DNA of 64,000 nucleotides. It comes from Emticicia agri. GTDB lineage: Bacteria; Bacteroidota; Bacteroidia; Cytophagales; Spirosomataceae. Position numbers and translations under genes: made by a program. Positions within the stretch are counted from its first letter, which is position 1. Each line of letters opens with the position of its first letter. Under the pieces are notes generated by a model. That model was not told the DNA's origin. It searched no databases and worked only from the letters and a program-made list of their open reading frames with translations. The stretch is taken from contig NZ_SEWF01000018.1 in the NCBI RefSeq assembly GCF_004168285.1, forward strand, positions 1-64,000, written 5' to 3'. Below are positions 16,746 through 26,451 of the stretch, piece after piece.

Positions 16746-18464
16746 ATGTCATTTTTAAATATAGATTCAGTCAAAGACCGTACCTTTGACGCAATTGTTA
16801 TAGGCTCAGGTATTAGCGGTGGCTGGGCAGCCAAAGAATTAACCGGAAAAGGACTTCGCACTTTAGTACTTGAACGTGGTCGTGATGTACGCCACGTAAC
16901 CGATTACCCAACAACCATGATGCAACCCTGGGAATTTGAGCATTTAGGTCAGATTCCGAAAGCACTCAGAGATGCCAACCCGATTGCCAGCCGTTGCTAT
17001 GCTTTCAACGAAGACGCTGCACATTTTTTTGTAAAAGACAACGAACATCCTTATATACAAGATAAACCTTTTGACTGGATTCGCGGGTATCAGGTGGGTG
17101 GCAAATCATTGATGTGGGCCAGAGGTACACAGCGCTGGTCAGACTATGATTTTACAGGCCCTGCCCGTGATGGTTTTGCCATCGACTGGCCTATCCGTTA
17201 TGCAGATATTGCTCCGTGGTATAGCTACGTAGAAAAGTTTGCCGGAATTTCAGGCAATAAAGATGGCTTGCCGCAATTGCCCGATGGTGAATTTTTACCT
17301 CCGCACGAACAATCGTGTGTAGAAAAACATTTTACCAACGAAATGGCAAAGCATTACAAAGGTGCCCGTCCGGTTATCATTGGCCGTTGTGCCCACTTAA
17401 CACAGCCTAAACCTATTCATACACAACAAGGTCGTGGACAATGCCAGAACCGTTCCCTCTGCCAGAGAGGTTGCCCGTATGGTGGTTATTTCAGCAGTAA
17501 CTCTTCTACCCTACCCTGGGCAGCTAAAACAGGTAAACTAACCCTGAAACCTGATTCAGTGGTTCATTCTATCATCTTCGATGAGAAGAAAAATAAGGCA
17601 AGTGGCGTGAGGGTAATTGATGCACATACCAAACAAATGACTGAATACTACGCAAGAGTTATTTTTGTGAATGCGGCAACGATTAATTCTAACTTGATTT
17701 TATTAAACTCAACTTCTAACCGTTTCCCGAATGGTTTAGGAAATGACAATGGTTTATTAGGTAAATATATTGCCTTCCATAATTTCCGTACTACCATTTC
17801 GGCAGAATATGAGGGATTACTGGATAGCAAAACTGAAGGTATCCGTCCGAATGGAAGTTATATTCCTCGTTTCCGAAATTTAGCCAAACAGGAAACCGAT
17901 TTCTTACGTGGTTATGCCGCCGGATTCAGTGGCAGCCGTATGAATTATACCGATAACAACGGTATTGGTGAAGAATTAAAAAATAACCTGTTCGACAGAA
18001 AATACGGCAACTGGCGTGTAGGTTCACACATGATGGGCGAAACCATTCCGAAAGAAAGCAATTTTGTTACTTTAGATAAAGACCAGAAAGATGCCTGGGG
18101 TATTCCGTTAATCAGAACATCGGTAGCTTATGATGATAACGATGAGAAAATGATTAAGGATTTTCATGAGCAAATGACTGAAATGTTGACACTTTCAGGC
18201 TTCAAAAACATTCAGACACATGATAATCCTAAAAAGGCTCCGGGTCTGGATATTCATGAAATGGGTGGTGTTCGTATGGGAAATGACCCTAAAACCTCAT
18301 TGCTTGATAAGTGGAATGCCATGCACCACTGCAAAAACGTATTTGTAACCGACGGTGCATGTATGACTTCAAACTCTACACAGAACCCATCGCTTACTTT
18401 CATGGCTATCACTGCCAGAGCAGCAGATTATGCGGTAAAAGAATTTAAGAAAGGGAATATTTAA
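16746..18464 (+). CDS. GMC family oxidoreductase
   Basis: The 572-residue FAD enzyme of the glucose-methanol-choline family has FAD motif IGSGISGGWAAKEL (18-31). It also has a central cysteine-rich segment (CQNRSLCQRGCPYGGYF), HEMGGVRMG and the C-terminal TQNPSLTFMAITARAADYAV block with the active-site region. It belongs with membrane or periplasmic sugar and polyol dehydrogenases that pair with a subunit-3 protein, which precedes it. It lacks its own signal peptide, consistent with export by piggyback on the Tat partner (inference). No cytochrome subunit gene follows; a terminator does. Confidence 0.9.
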   Translation: MSFLNIDSVKDRTFDAIVIGSGISGGWAAKELTGKGLRTLVLERGRDVRHVTDYPTTMMQPWEFEHLGQIPKALRDANPIASRCYAFNEDAAHFFVKDNEHPYIQDKPFDWIRGYQVGGKSLMWARGTQRWSDYDFTGPARDGFAIDWPIRYADIAPWYSYVEKFAGISGNKDGLPQLPDGEFLPPHEQSCVEKHFTNEMAKHYKGARPVIIGRCAHLTQPKPIHTQQGRGQCQNRSLCQRGCPYGGYFSSNSSTLPWAAKTGKLTLKPDSVVHSIIFDEKKNKASGVRVIDAHTKQMTEYYARVIFVNAATINSNLILLNSTSNRFPNGLGNDNGLLGKYIAFHNFRTTISAEYEGLLDSKTEGIRPNGSYIPRFRNLAKQETDFLRGYAAGFSGSRMNYTDNNGIGEELKNNLFDRKYGNWRVGSHMMGETIPKESNFVTLDKDQKDAWGIPLIRTSVAYDDNDEKMIKDFHEQMTEMLTLSGFKNIQTHDNPKKAPGLDIHEMGGVRMGNDPKTSLLDKWNAMHHCKNVFVTDGACMTSNSTQNPSLTFMAITARAADYAVKEFKKGNI

Positions 18465-18484
18465 TTTGATTAACTCTAACTTGA

Positions 18485-18518
18485 AAGCCTGATATTCGAA
18501 GGAGTATCGGGCTTTTTT
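18485..18518 (+). terminator. Terminator after the GMC oxidoreductase gene
   Basis: AAGCCTGATA (18485-18494) pairs with TATCGGGCTT (18505-18514), one wobble, then a T run. The stretch 18519-18737 holds no gene; TACCTTTG at 18709-18716 is a good -7 box for the next gene but lacks a -33 box at normal spacing. Confidence 0.85.
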
Positions 18519-18737
18519 ATTACCTGATTAGGTAGAGAGGTAATGGTTTACGTTTCACAGGGCTATACAATCTAATTAACGCTTTTAACAAAGTGATTTT
18601 AAAGAATAGATTATTGATTCAGCAAGAAAGATTTCTAAAAAATATCCTAATCAGTAATTAGTACCATAGATTCTATATTTGCTACCAGAGTTTAAACAGC
18701 GCAGATTTTACCTTTGTATCATTAAATAAATACAATC

Positions 18738-19121
18738 ATGAACAAAGTTGAAGCCGCTATAAAAATGAAATGCCCTCGTTGTCAGGAGGGTGATATGTTC
18801 GAAACCAAAAACCCTTTTGTATTAGGCAAAATGACAGCCATGCACAAACATTGCCCGGAATGTCATCTGAAATATGAAAAAGAAGTTGGTTTTTTCTATG
18901 GCTCTATGTTTATTAGCTATGCGTTTAATATCGCACTGTTTGTAACAGCAACTGTAGCCTATTACCTTTATTTCGAAAACAGAGTGGACTGGCGTTTATA
19001 CATTAGCTTATATTTATTATTGACATTTATTTTATTTCCTGTGTTTTATCGCCTGTCTCGTTCGTTATGGTTACAGTTTTTTAATGATTACAAACCTGAA
19101 TTTAAACAGGCTATTCATTAG
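18738..19121 (+). CDS. DUF983 membrane protein
   Basis: The 127-residue protein has a zinc-ribbon-like start (KCPRCQEGDMF, then HKHCPECHLKYEKE). GFFYGSMFISYA follows, and two hydrophobic segments lie at ~50-75 and ~83-105. This is the standard DUF983 layout, a small cysteine-motif inner-membrane protein of unknown function. The AraC gene follows 6 nt later, so they are likely cotranscribed. Confidence 0.9.
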   Translation: MNKVEAAIKMKCPRCQEGDMFETKNPFVLGKMTAMHKHCPECHLKYEKEVGFFYGSMFISYAFNIALFVTATVAYYLYFENRVDWRLYISLYLLLTFILFPVFYRLSRSLWLQFFNDYKPEFKQAIH

Positions 19122-19127
19122 TATTCA

Positions 19128-20009
19128 ATGTCTATGAGTCCGGCAAATCATATTCCGATAGTTGATATATGTAATCTGACAGATTTCAGAGATGACGATA
19201 TTCTGGTGAGCCGATTTGCTGAATACCTGCAGGCACACCATAACCTGATAAAGCCGCATAGACATACTTTTTATCATTTGTTATTATTTACCAAAGGAGG
19301 TGGAAGCCACACCATTGATTTCAGTAGCTTTCCGGTGCAACCTTACCAGATATATTTTATGGTACCCGGACAAGTGCATAGCTGGGATTTTGCAGGAGAA
19401 GTAGATGGCTATGTTGTCAATTTTTCCACTTCCTTTTTTCAGTCTTTTTTGCTCAGACCCGATTACCTTGAAACCTTCTCATTCTTCAATGGTATTGCAG
19501 AAGACAGTGTCGTTAATCTATCAGCAGAACTACAAGTACCTGTTGCAAAGATTTTTGAAGAGATTCTTCAGCATTCTACCCATAACAATACTTTTCGCTG
19601 GGATATTGTCAGGGTCTTACTTCTACGGGCTTTTTTAGAAATAGACAAGCACACACATAGCAATAAGCTACCTTCGATTCCTTTCTTCAATTATACCTTA
19701 CTCAAAAACTTCCAGAAACTGGTTGAGAAGCATTACATCAGTCTGAAAAGACCAATGGATTATGCAGAATTGCTGTATATAACGCCTAATCACCTCAACG
19801 CACTATGCAAAGAGCATTTAGGCATCACGGCAGGCGAAGTAATCAGAAACAGGGTCTTATTAGAAGCTAAGCGAATGTTAGTCAATCAAAACCTAAGTAT
19901 TTCTGAAATTTCCTATACACTCAATTTCAGCGATAATTCCTATTTTACCAAGTTCTTCAAAAAATACGAGCATATCACACCTGAAGATTTCCGCAAAAAA
20001 AGTAGCTGA
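19128..20009 (+). CDS. AraC family transcriptional regulator
   Basis: The 293-residue regulator has an N-terminal cupin-like sensor domain (PHRHTFYHLLLFTKGGGSHTIDF, ~42-65) and a C-terminal AraC double helix-turn-helix (~190-290). The latter contains YITPNHLNALCKEHLGITAGE and LNFSDNSYFTKFFKKYEHITPEDFR. It probably binds a small molecule, but no target operon sits beside it except DUF983 upstream. The first of two close ATGs was kept. Confidence 0.9.
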   Translation: MSMSPANHIPIVDICNLTDFRDDDILVSRFAEYLQAHHNLIKPHRHTFYHLLLFTKGGGSHTIDFSSFPVQPYQIYFMVPGQVHSWDFAGEVDGYVVNFSTSFFQSFLLRPDYLETFSFFNGIAEDSVVNLSAELQVPVAKIFEEILQHSTHNNTFRWDIVRVLLLRAFLEIDKHTHSNKLPSIPFFNYTLLKNFQKLVEKHYISLKRPMDYAELLYITPNHLNALCKEHLGITAGEVIRNRVLLEAKRMLVNQNLSISEISYTLNFSDNSYFTKFFKKYEHITPEDFRKKSS

Positions 20010-20124
20010 ATCAGCTATGATTTATCACTTCTCACAGCCTCTAATCCTACACTATCACCACTCATAGCACAGAATTGTACTTTTATAGGATATTTCAAAC
20101 AAAATCAAACTTTCTCTGAAAATA

Positions 20125-20150
20125 TTTGGTTCTCTTATTGCAGAACCAAA
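20125..20150. promoter_or_regulatory. Operator 1 of the efflux regulator
   Basis: TTTGGTTCT, 8-nt spacer, AGAACCAAA: a perfect inverted repeat. It covers the -33 box of the regulator promoter and recurs almost unchanged before the tolC-like gene. Confidence 0.7.
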
Positions 20151-20167
20151 AAAACTATTTACCTTTG
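20138..20167 (+). promoter_or_regulatory. Promoter of the GbsR/MarR regulator gene
   Basis: TTG at 20138-20140 and TACCTTTG at 20160-20167 are separated by 19 nt and match the Bacteroidota -33/-7 consensus. The ATG at 20189 lies 21 nt downstream. The -33 box falls inside operator 1, so autorepression is likely. Confidence 0.65.
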
Positions 20168-20188
20168 CACCGTTACGCAAAACAGAAC

Positions 20189-20656
20189 ATGGACATTATA
20201 AAATTAACAGACAGACAATTAGCGCTTATTGAGAAACTCGGCCTTATATTCGAAAACGGTTTACAACCAGCCGCAGCAAGAATAGCAGCTTTATTGTTAG
20301 TTTCAGATAAATTAGAATTGACCTTTGATGAAATCCGTGAGCAATTGAATTTAAGCAAAAGTGCTACCAGTAATGCACTGAATTTATTACTTTCAATGGA
20401 TAGAATCGAATATATTACCAAACCTGGCGATAGAAAACGCTATTTCAAGAGTAATCTGTCAGATTGGAAAGAAAATATGAAGGTTAAATTCTTGGAGTTT
20501 GATAAAGTGCATAAAACCATGCGTGAAGTGCTTGACCAGAGACCTCACTCGACTAAAGAGTTTAATCGGGGACTTGAAGATTTCATCAATTTCATGGAGT
20601 TTATGAACAGAGAAATTCCGGCTCTTTTCAAGAAGTGGGAACTATCTAAAAAGTAG
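20189..20656 (+). CDS. GbsR/MarR family transcriptional regulator of the efflux operon
   Basis: The start is at ATG 20189; a longer reading from 20126 runs through the operator and promoter and is not credible. The 155-residue protein has a winged helix (~15-90) of GbsR/MarR type, with recognition-helix region LNLSKSATSNALNLLLSM and wing GDRKRYFK, then a helical dimer tail. It stands directly before a three-gene RND efflux operon. Both genes carry the TTGGTTCT-N8-AGAACyAA repeat upstream, so it most likely represses itself and the pump. Confidence 0.88.
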   Translation: MDIIKLTDRQLALIEKLGLIFENGLQPAAARIAALLLVSDKLELTFDEIREQLNLSKSATSNALNLLLSMDRIEYITKPGDRKRYFKSNLSDWKENMKVKFLEFDKVHKTMREVLDQRPHSTKEFNRGLEDFINFMEFMNREIPALFKKWELSKK

Positions 20657-20673
20657 TTTTTTTTTTGACATCA

Positions 20674-20697
20674 TTGGTTCTTTTAATTCAGAACTAA
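20674..20697. promoter_or_regulatory. Operator 2, before the efflux operon
   Basis: TTGGTTCT, 8-nt spacer, AGAACTAA: the same inverted repeat as operator 1 with one changed base and identical spacing. It lies 35 nt before the TolC-like start codon. Confidence 0.7.
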
Positions 20698-20732
20698 AAA
20701 AATTTAATTAAATCTCAATATAGTACAAAATA

Positions 20733-22082
20733 ATGAAAAAAGTACAAGCATTACCGATAGCAGTATTCCTTTTAATGGTATCGGTTATCACACAAGCGCA
20801 AGAACCGAAACCAGTTTTATTCAGTCTGAAAGAAAGCATTGCTTACAGCCTGAAAAACAATCCAAGCAGCACTATCTACAAAAACGAAGTATTGATTGCT
20901 AAAGAAAAAAAGACAGAAGCGCTGGCAGGTTATTTACCACAGGTAAATGGAACAGCCACTTTTGACGACAACCTGAAACGTCAGGTAACGGTGCTTCCGG
21001 CGGGTGCATTCAGTCCGGAAGAAATCAGAATTCAGTTCGGTAACCAGTACAATACCAATCTGGTAGCACAAGTTGACCAGGTTTTATTTGACAGAACGGT
21101 TTCCGTAGCCAAAGAGGCTAATAAAGTAAACACGCTGATTGCTGATTTGAAATTATTGCAGAATAACGAAAACATTATCTATAACACAATTATGGCTTAC
21201 TACCAGATTCTTACTTATAATGAGCAGGAAAAATTACTGGTAGAAAACCAAAAGAAATACGATGAGTTGTTGAGAATCCTGCAATTACAATACGAAAAAG
21301 GTGTAGCCAAGAAAATTGACTACGACCGCATGAAAGTAAGCCAGAACAATATCAAGTCGCAATTAGCATTATTGAAAACCAATAAGGAATTAGCCCTGAA
21401 TAAATTGAAGTATGCGATGGGTATGGAATTAACCAATAACATAGCCATCAACGATTCATTAGATTATTCAATGCAGGTAAGCATGCCGGTTGGCAATCAG
21501 TTAGATACCAAGAATTTGCTTGATTTTAAGATTCAGTCTAACAATATTGCCTTACAGCAATTAGATGTAGAGCGTAAGAGACTGGCCTTCTATCCTACTA
21601 TGGGAGCTTATGCCCGCTATGGTGCACAAACCTTTGGCAATGAATTTGGCAAATCGTTTGGTAACTGGTTCGATTACTCTTCTATTGGCTTAAAACTGAA
21701 TATTCCGATTTTTGATGGCAACAGAAAGAAAAGCCAGTTATCGCAAAGCAAGTTAAGTTTATTGAACGCACAGGAAAACTTAAAATTAAGCGAAAGAAAC
21801 TACGCATTACAATTCCAGAATGCCAATACAGCTTTGTTCCGTTCTTATACCAGTATGAACGACAACAAACAAACGCTTGACCTTGCCGAAGAGATATTGA
21901 AAAATACAGGTTTGCAATATCAGAAAGGAACTGCTTCATTGACCGATTTTCTTAACTCAGATTATTCGTACAAAGAAGCACAAAGCAATTACATTTCATC
22001 ATTATTAAATTTCTTAACCGCACGTGTTGACCTGGAGAAATCGCAAGGAAATCTTTCTACTTATGTCAATCAGTTAAAATAA
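20733..22082 (+). CDS. TolC family outer-membrane efflux protein
   Basis: The 449-residue protein has a signal peptide (to ~residue 22, VITQAQ) and two long coiled-coil halves typical of the TolC trimeric tunnel, e.g. SLKESIAYSLKNNPS at the start of the first repeat and a matching segment near 345-420. It forms the outer-membrane exit of the pump encoded by the next two genes. Length is normal. It is the first gene of the efflux operon after operator 2. Confidence 0.92.
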   Translation: MKKVQALPIAVFLLMVSVITQAQEPKPVLFSLKESIAYSLKNNPSSTIYKNEVLIAKEKKTEALAGYLPQVNGTATFDDNLKRQVTVLPAGAFSPEEIRIQFGNQYNTNLVAQVDQVLFDRTVSVAKEANKVNTLIADLKLLQNNENIIYNTIMAYYQILTYNEQEKLLVENQKKYDELLRILQLQYEKGVAKKIDYDRMKVSQNNIKSQLALLKTNKELALNKLKYAMGMELTNNIAINDSLDYSMQVSMPVGNQLDTKNLLDFKIQSNNIALQQLDVERKRLAFYPTMGAYARYGAQTFGNEFGKSFGNWFDYSSIGLKLNIPIFDGNRKKSQLSQSKLSLLNAQENLKLSERNYALQFQNANTALFRSYTSMNDNKQTLDLAEEILKNTGLQYQKGTASLTDFLNSDYSYKEAQSNYISSLLNFLTARVDLEKSQGNLSTYVNQLK

Positions 22083-22138
22083 TTTCAGAACATCATTTAA
22101 ATTAATCGAAGGCTACAAAGCTTTTAATATACAAAACA

Positions 22139-23200
22139 ATGAAAACAAGAATCATCACAATAGCTATTATTATTGGCGTTATAGGTGCCATATCATTTAA
22201 ACTGGTAGCCAACAAAAAGAAAATTGACGAAAGTAAAAAAGTAGTTGACCGTAGTCAGGTAGCCATATTTGTAACAACCACCAAAGTAGCTTTACTTCCA
22301 GTAAGTGGCAATTTATCCTTACCTGCGGTTTTAGAGCCTAAAGAAAAAGCAACGTTAACAGCCAGTACACAAGGCAAAATTGAAATATTGAATATCGAGT
22401 TAGGTTCAAGAGTTGCCAAAGGTCAGACTATTGGTACGGTTGATACGAAAATCAAACAAATCAATCTGCAATCAACTGAACTGACAATCAATAAGGCCAA
22501 AACAGACTATGAGCGTAACAAAGAATTACTGGCCGGAAATGCAATTAACGAGACTGCGGTTACAGATGCCAAGTTTAATTACGAAAATAATAAAATTCAG
22601 GCAGAGCAACTGAAACAACAAATTGCCGATGGCAAAATTATTTCACCTATCAGCGGTATCATCACCGACAAAAAATTAACAGCCGGAGAATATGCCAATA
22701 TCGGAACCCCTATCGCTTCAATCGTAGATGTAAGTCAGTTAAAAACTGTGGTGTATGTCAACGAAAAAGATGTATATGAATTGAAATTAGGACAATCGGC
22801 AAGCATCACTACTGATGTTTATCCTACCAAAACATTCAATGGCCGTATCATTTATATCAGCCCGCAAGGCGACGATAACCACAACTATAAAGTAGATATC
22901 TTATTAGCCAATGGCAATTCGGCATTGAAAGCAGGTACTTATGTAAAAGTTGAATTTAACCTGAACAAAAGTGCCAATGCTTTGCAGATTCCTAAAAAGG
23001 CTTTAGGCGACGGTATGAAAAACCCTTATGTGTTTGTAGCAGAAGGCAACAAAGCTGTACTACGTAAAATTGTATTGGGCAGAGAAGTAGGCGAAAACGT
23101 AGAGGTTTTAAGCGGCTTAAACGAAGGTGAGCAAATCATCACAGAGGGTATCATCAACATTGTAGATGGTAGTAATATTCAAATTGCACCTAATAAATAA
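22139..23200 (+). CDS. RND efflux periplasmic adaptor (HlyD/AcrA type)
   Basis: The 353-residue protein has an N-terminal signal or anchor (~5-22). It has a lipoyl-like half-motif (GKIEILNIELGSRVAKGQTIGTV is split over ~78-100), a short coiled hairpin (~105-160), the second lipoyl half (GKIISPISGIITDKKLTAGEY) and a beta-barrel with membrane-proximal domain to the C-terminus. It bridges the pump and the TolC channel in the periplasm. It lies 56 nt after tolC-like and 9 nt before the pump gene. Confidence 0.92.
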   Translation: MKTRIITIAIIIGVIGAISFKLVANKKKIDESKKVVDRSQVAIFVTTTKVALLPVSGNLSLPAVLEPKEKATLTASTQGKIEILNIELGSRVAKGQTIGTVDTKIKQINLQSTELTINKAKTDYERNKELLAGNAINETAVTDAKFNYENNKIQAEQLKQQIADGKIISPISGIITDKKLTAGEYANIGTPIASIVDVSQLKTVVYVNEKDVYELKLGQSASITTDVYPTKTFNGRIIYISPQGDDNHNYKVDILLANGNSALKAGTYVKVEFNLNKSANALQIPKKALGDGMKNPYVFVAEGNKAVLRKIVLGREVGENVEVLSGLNEGEQIITEGIINIVDGSNIQIAPNK

Positions 23201-23209
23201 TCAGAAGCC

Positions 23210-26200
23210 ATGTCAATAACAGAATTATCAATTAAACGACCATTACTGATTACAGTAATTTTCGTTACCCTTATACTCTTCGGTTTTATCAGTTATAAAA
23301 CATTGAACTATAACTTATTACCGAAATTTGAAACAAACGTGATTATGGTGCAGACTACTTACAGAGGTGCCGCCTCTGACGAAGTAGAAAGTAGTGTAAC
23401 CAAACCCTTGGAAGAAGCCGTATCGTCTATTGAAGGCGTTGATATGATTTCTTCTTCTTCACAGGAAGGTCTTTCTTTAATTACCGTAACACTGAAATCA
23501 GGTTTTAGTGTAATCAATGCCCAACAGGATGCCGAGCGTAAAGTAAACCAGATTAAGGCCAGACTTCCTGAAGATATTGACGACCCGGTTGTATCAAGAT
23601 TAAGTCTTGACGACCTGCCGATTCTGAAAGTGAGTGCAACCTCAAAAATACCTCAGACCGAATTATATGATTTTATTGATTTGCAGGTAAAACCTTTACT
23701 GACAAACGTAGCGGGTGTAGCACAGGTAAATATTATTGGTGGCAACGAGCGTGAGATTGAGGTGTATTTAGACAATGACAAGCTGCAAACCTATAATATT
23801 TCATCGGCAATGGTTAATCAGGTCATTGCAAGCAGTGGCGTATCATATCCGGCAGGTAATATTAAAACAGACCAGTCTCGTTTCTCTTTACGTTTAGATG
23901 CAAAACTGAAAAAAGTAGAAGACCTCAGAAATCTGGTTATTCGTGAAAATGGGAATGGCAGCCGTATTTTGTTGAAAGATGTAGCTTCAGTAACCGATTC
24001 TCAGACAGACCCGAGTACCCTTAACCGGATTAATGGTAAACCGGCAATTGGTATTCAGATTATGAAACAAACCGATGCCAATGCAGTAGAGGTAAGTGCA
24101 GGAGCAAAAGCTGCCTTGGCTAAAATCAAGACAAGTTATCCGTCTAAAGATTTCAATTATGAGATTGCCGCTGACCAGTCGATATATACCTTAGCCTCTG
24201 CAGATGCTGTAATGCATGACTTATATCTGGCTATTTTTATTGTTGGTATTGTGATGGTGCTTTTCTTACACAGTATCAGAAGTTCATTGTTTGTATTGGT
24301 GGCTATTCCATCTGCCATGATACCAACCTTTATTCTGATGTGGGTCTTTGGATTCTCACTTAATCTGATGACACTAATGGCCTTATCATTGGTAGTAGGT
24401 ATTCTGGTAGATGATAGTATTGTGGTACTGGAGAATATTTACCGACATCTGGAAATGGGTAAAAACAAACGTGAAGCTGCCCTTGAAGGTAGAAATGAGA
24501 TTGGATTTACAGCGATGGCAATTACCTTGGTTGACGTTGTGGTATTCTTACCTTTAGCTTTGGCAGGTGGGTTAATCGGTAATATCCTGAAAGAATTTTC
24601 GCTGGTAATTGTGTTCTCTACCCTGATGAGTTTGTTTGTATCATTTACCTTAACACCTCTATTGGCCTCAAGATGGGGTAAATTAGAGATTCTGAAGAAA
24701 AACACGCTTTGGGGGAAACTTAATTTAGGTTTTGAGAGTATTATAGATAATATACGTGATACTTATATCAGTGCTTTGAAATGGTCTTTAGGCCACAAAC
24801 GCTATGTATTTATAGGCATTATTCTTTTGTTTGTAGCAACTTTCACTCTACTTTCCAAAGGTTTTGTAGGTGCTTCATTCATCGGTAATGCTGACCGTGG
24901 TGAGTTATCGATTCAGCTTGACTTAGCCCCAGAAACCCCATTGGTACAAACCAATCAGGCAGTGGCAAAAGTTGAGCAAATGCTCATGGCAAGACCGGAG
25001 GTAACCAATGTTTTCTCAAACGTAGGTACACAGGCGTCAGTTATCGGAAACTCATCTAACAGTAACCTGGCTGAGATTACAGTTACGCTGGTAGATAAAC
25101 ACGACCGCAAGATTTCGACAGATGAGTTTGGACAAATCATGCGCGATACGATTTCAAGAATACCGGGTCTAAGTGTGAATATCCAACCGATTACGGCTAC
25201 CGGTAACGCACAGGCTCCGATTCAGATTGCAGTAAAAGGAACCGTACAGGAAGATGTAGTGAAAGCCGCTGCGATTGTGAAACAGATTGTAAAGAAAGTT
25301 CCGGGAACTGACTATGTGAAGTATAGCACCAAAAGCCCTAAAACAGAGGTAGCGATTAATATTGATAGAGATAAAATGTCAAAATTAGGTTTGAGTATTC
25401 CAGATGTGGGTTCGGCGGTTCAGATAGCTTTCCAAGGGAACAACAATACCAAGTATAAAGATAAAGGTGAGGAATACGGTATCAATATCATTTTCGATAA
25501 ATCGGATAAACAGAATATTGAAAGTGTAAGAAACCTGACGCTTCGCAATAGCCGTGGTGCGATTGTAAAACTGACTGACTTTGCCAATATTACAGAAATT
25601 GTAGGTCAGTCGATTTTAGAGAGAACAGACCGTTTGAGTTCAATTAAAATTAACTCTGCGGCAGTAGGTCGCCCATCGGGTACTATCAATGAAGATATTA
25701 AAAAAGAAATAGCCAAAACAAAATTACCTGAGGGAGTAATTATCGACTACTTAGGTGATGCCAAAAATCAGGGAGATGCTTTCGGCAGTTTAGGTCTGGC
25801 AATGGGTATCGGTATCTTGTTAGTATATCTGATTATGATTGCCCTTTACGAAAGTGTCGTGTATCCTTTTGTGGTACTTTTCTCGATACCAGTAGCGATG
25901 ATTGGAGCCATATTAGCCCTGGCACTGACGATGAACTCGTTCACGATCTTTGCTATCTTAGGTTTGATTATGCTCCTGGGGTTGGTGTGTAAGAATGCGA
26001 TTTTAATCGTTGACTTTACCAATCACCTGAAAAGTGAGGGTATGGGAGTAAAAGAGGCTTTGATAGAAGCAGGTAAAGAACGTTTACGTCCGATTCTGAT
26101 GACTACATTGGCCATGATTTTCGGTATGTTGCCAATTGCTTTGGCATCGGGCGCAGGTGCTGAAACCAAAAATGGTATGGCCTGGGTAATTATCGGAGGT

Positions 26201-26344
26201 CTGACAAGCTCAATGATTTTAACCCTGATTCTTGTTCCTGCCGTATATATGGTGATTGAAGGATGGAGAGTAAAAGTGAACAAATTGTTCAATATCGGCG
26301 GAAAGAAAAAAGCTAAAGCTAAAATTGAGGTTGAAACGGTTTAA
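23210..26344 (+). CDS. RND efflux pump permease (AcrB/HAE1 family)
   Basis: The 1044-residue inner-membrane pump has about 12 transmembrane segments and two large periplasmic loops. TM4 carries the paired acidic residues of the proton relay (VGILVDDSIVVLENIYR). C-terminal family motifs include LGLVCKNAILIVDF and ERLRPILMTTLAMIFGMLP. Paired with the adaptor and TolC protein it exports drugs, dyes or metabolites using proton motive force. The regulator and operators suggest inducible expression. The substrate is unknown. Confidence 0.95.
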   Translation: MSITELSIKRPLLITVIFVTLILFGFISYKTLNYNLLPKFETNVIMVQTTYRGAASDEVESSVTKPLEEAVSSIEGVDMISSSSQEGLSLITVTLKSGFSVINAQQDAERKVNQIKARLPEDIDDPVVSRLSLDDLPILKVSATSKIPQTELYDFIDLQVKPLLTNVAGVAQVNIIGGNEREIEVYLDNDKLQTYNISSAMVNQVIASSGVSYPAGNIKTDQSRFSLRLDAKLKKVEDLRNLVIRENGNGSRILLKDVASVTDSQTDPSTLNRINGKPAIGIQIMKQTDANAVEVSAGAKAALAKIKTSYPSKDFNYEIAADQSIYTLASADAVMHDLYLAIFIVGIVMVLFLHSIRSSLFVLVAIPSAMIPTFILMWVFGFSLNLMTLMALSLVVGILVDDSIVVLENIYRHLEMGKNKREAALEGRNEIGFTAMAITLVDVVVFLPLALAGGLIGNILKEFSLVIVFSTLMSLFVSFTLTPLLASRWGKLEILKKNTLWGKLNLGFESIIDNIRDTYISALKWSLGHKRYVFIGIILLFVATFTLLSKGFVGASFIGNADRGELSIQLDLAPETPLVQTNQAVAKVEQMLMARPEVTNVFSNVGTQASVIGNSSNSNLAEITVTLVDKHDRKISTDEFGQIMRDTISRIPGLSVNIQPITATGNAQAPIQIAVKGTVQEDVVKAAAIVKQIVKKVPGTDYVKYSTKSPKTEVAINIDRDKMSKLGLSIPDVGSAVQIAFQGNNNTKYKDKGEEYGINIIFDKSDKQNIESVRNLTLRNSRGAIVKLTDFANITEIVGQSILERTDRLSSIKINSAAVGRPSGTINEDIKKEIAKTKLPEGVIIDYLGDAKNQGDAFGSLGLAMGIGILLVYLIMIALYESVVYPFVVLFSIPVAMIGAILALALTMNSFTIFAILGLIMLLGLVCKNAILIVDFTNHLKSEGMGVKEALIEAGKERLRPILMTTLAMIFGMLPIALASGAGAETKNGMAWVIIGGLTSSMILTLILVPAVYMVIEGWRVKVNKLFNIGGKKKAKAKIEVETV

Positions 26345-26371
26345 ATGATGTCAAATAATAGTTGAATGAAT

Positions 26372-26400
26372 AAAGCGTGTGGTTTCCACACGCTTTTATT
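26372..26400 (+). terminator. Terminator of the efflux operon
   Basis: AAAGCGTGTGG (26372-26382) pairs with CCACACGCTTT (26386-26396), 3-nt loop, followed by T-rich sequence. Confidence 0.88.
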
Positions 26401-26451
26401 TTTACATTTGCTGAAATTAAAGTTTATCATTCCATACTTATACTTTGATTA

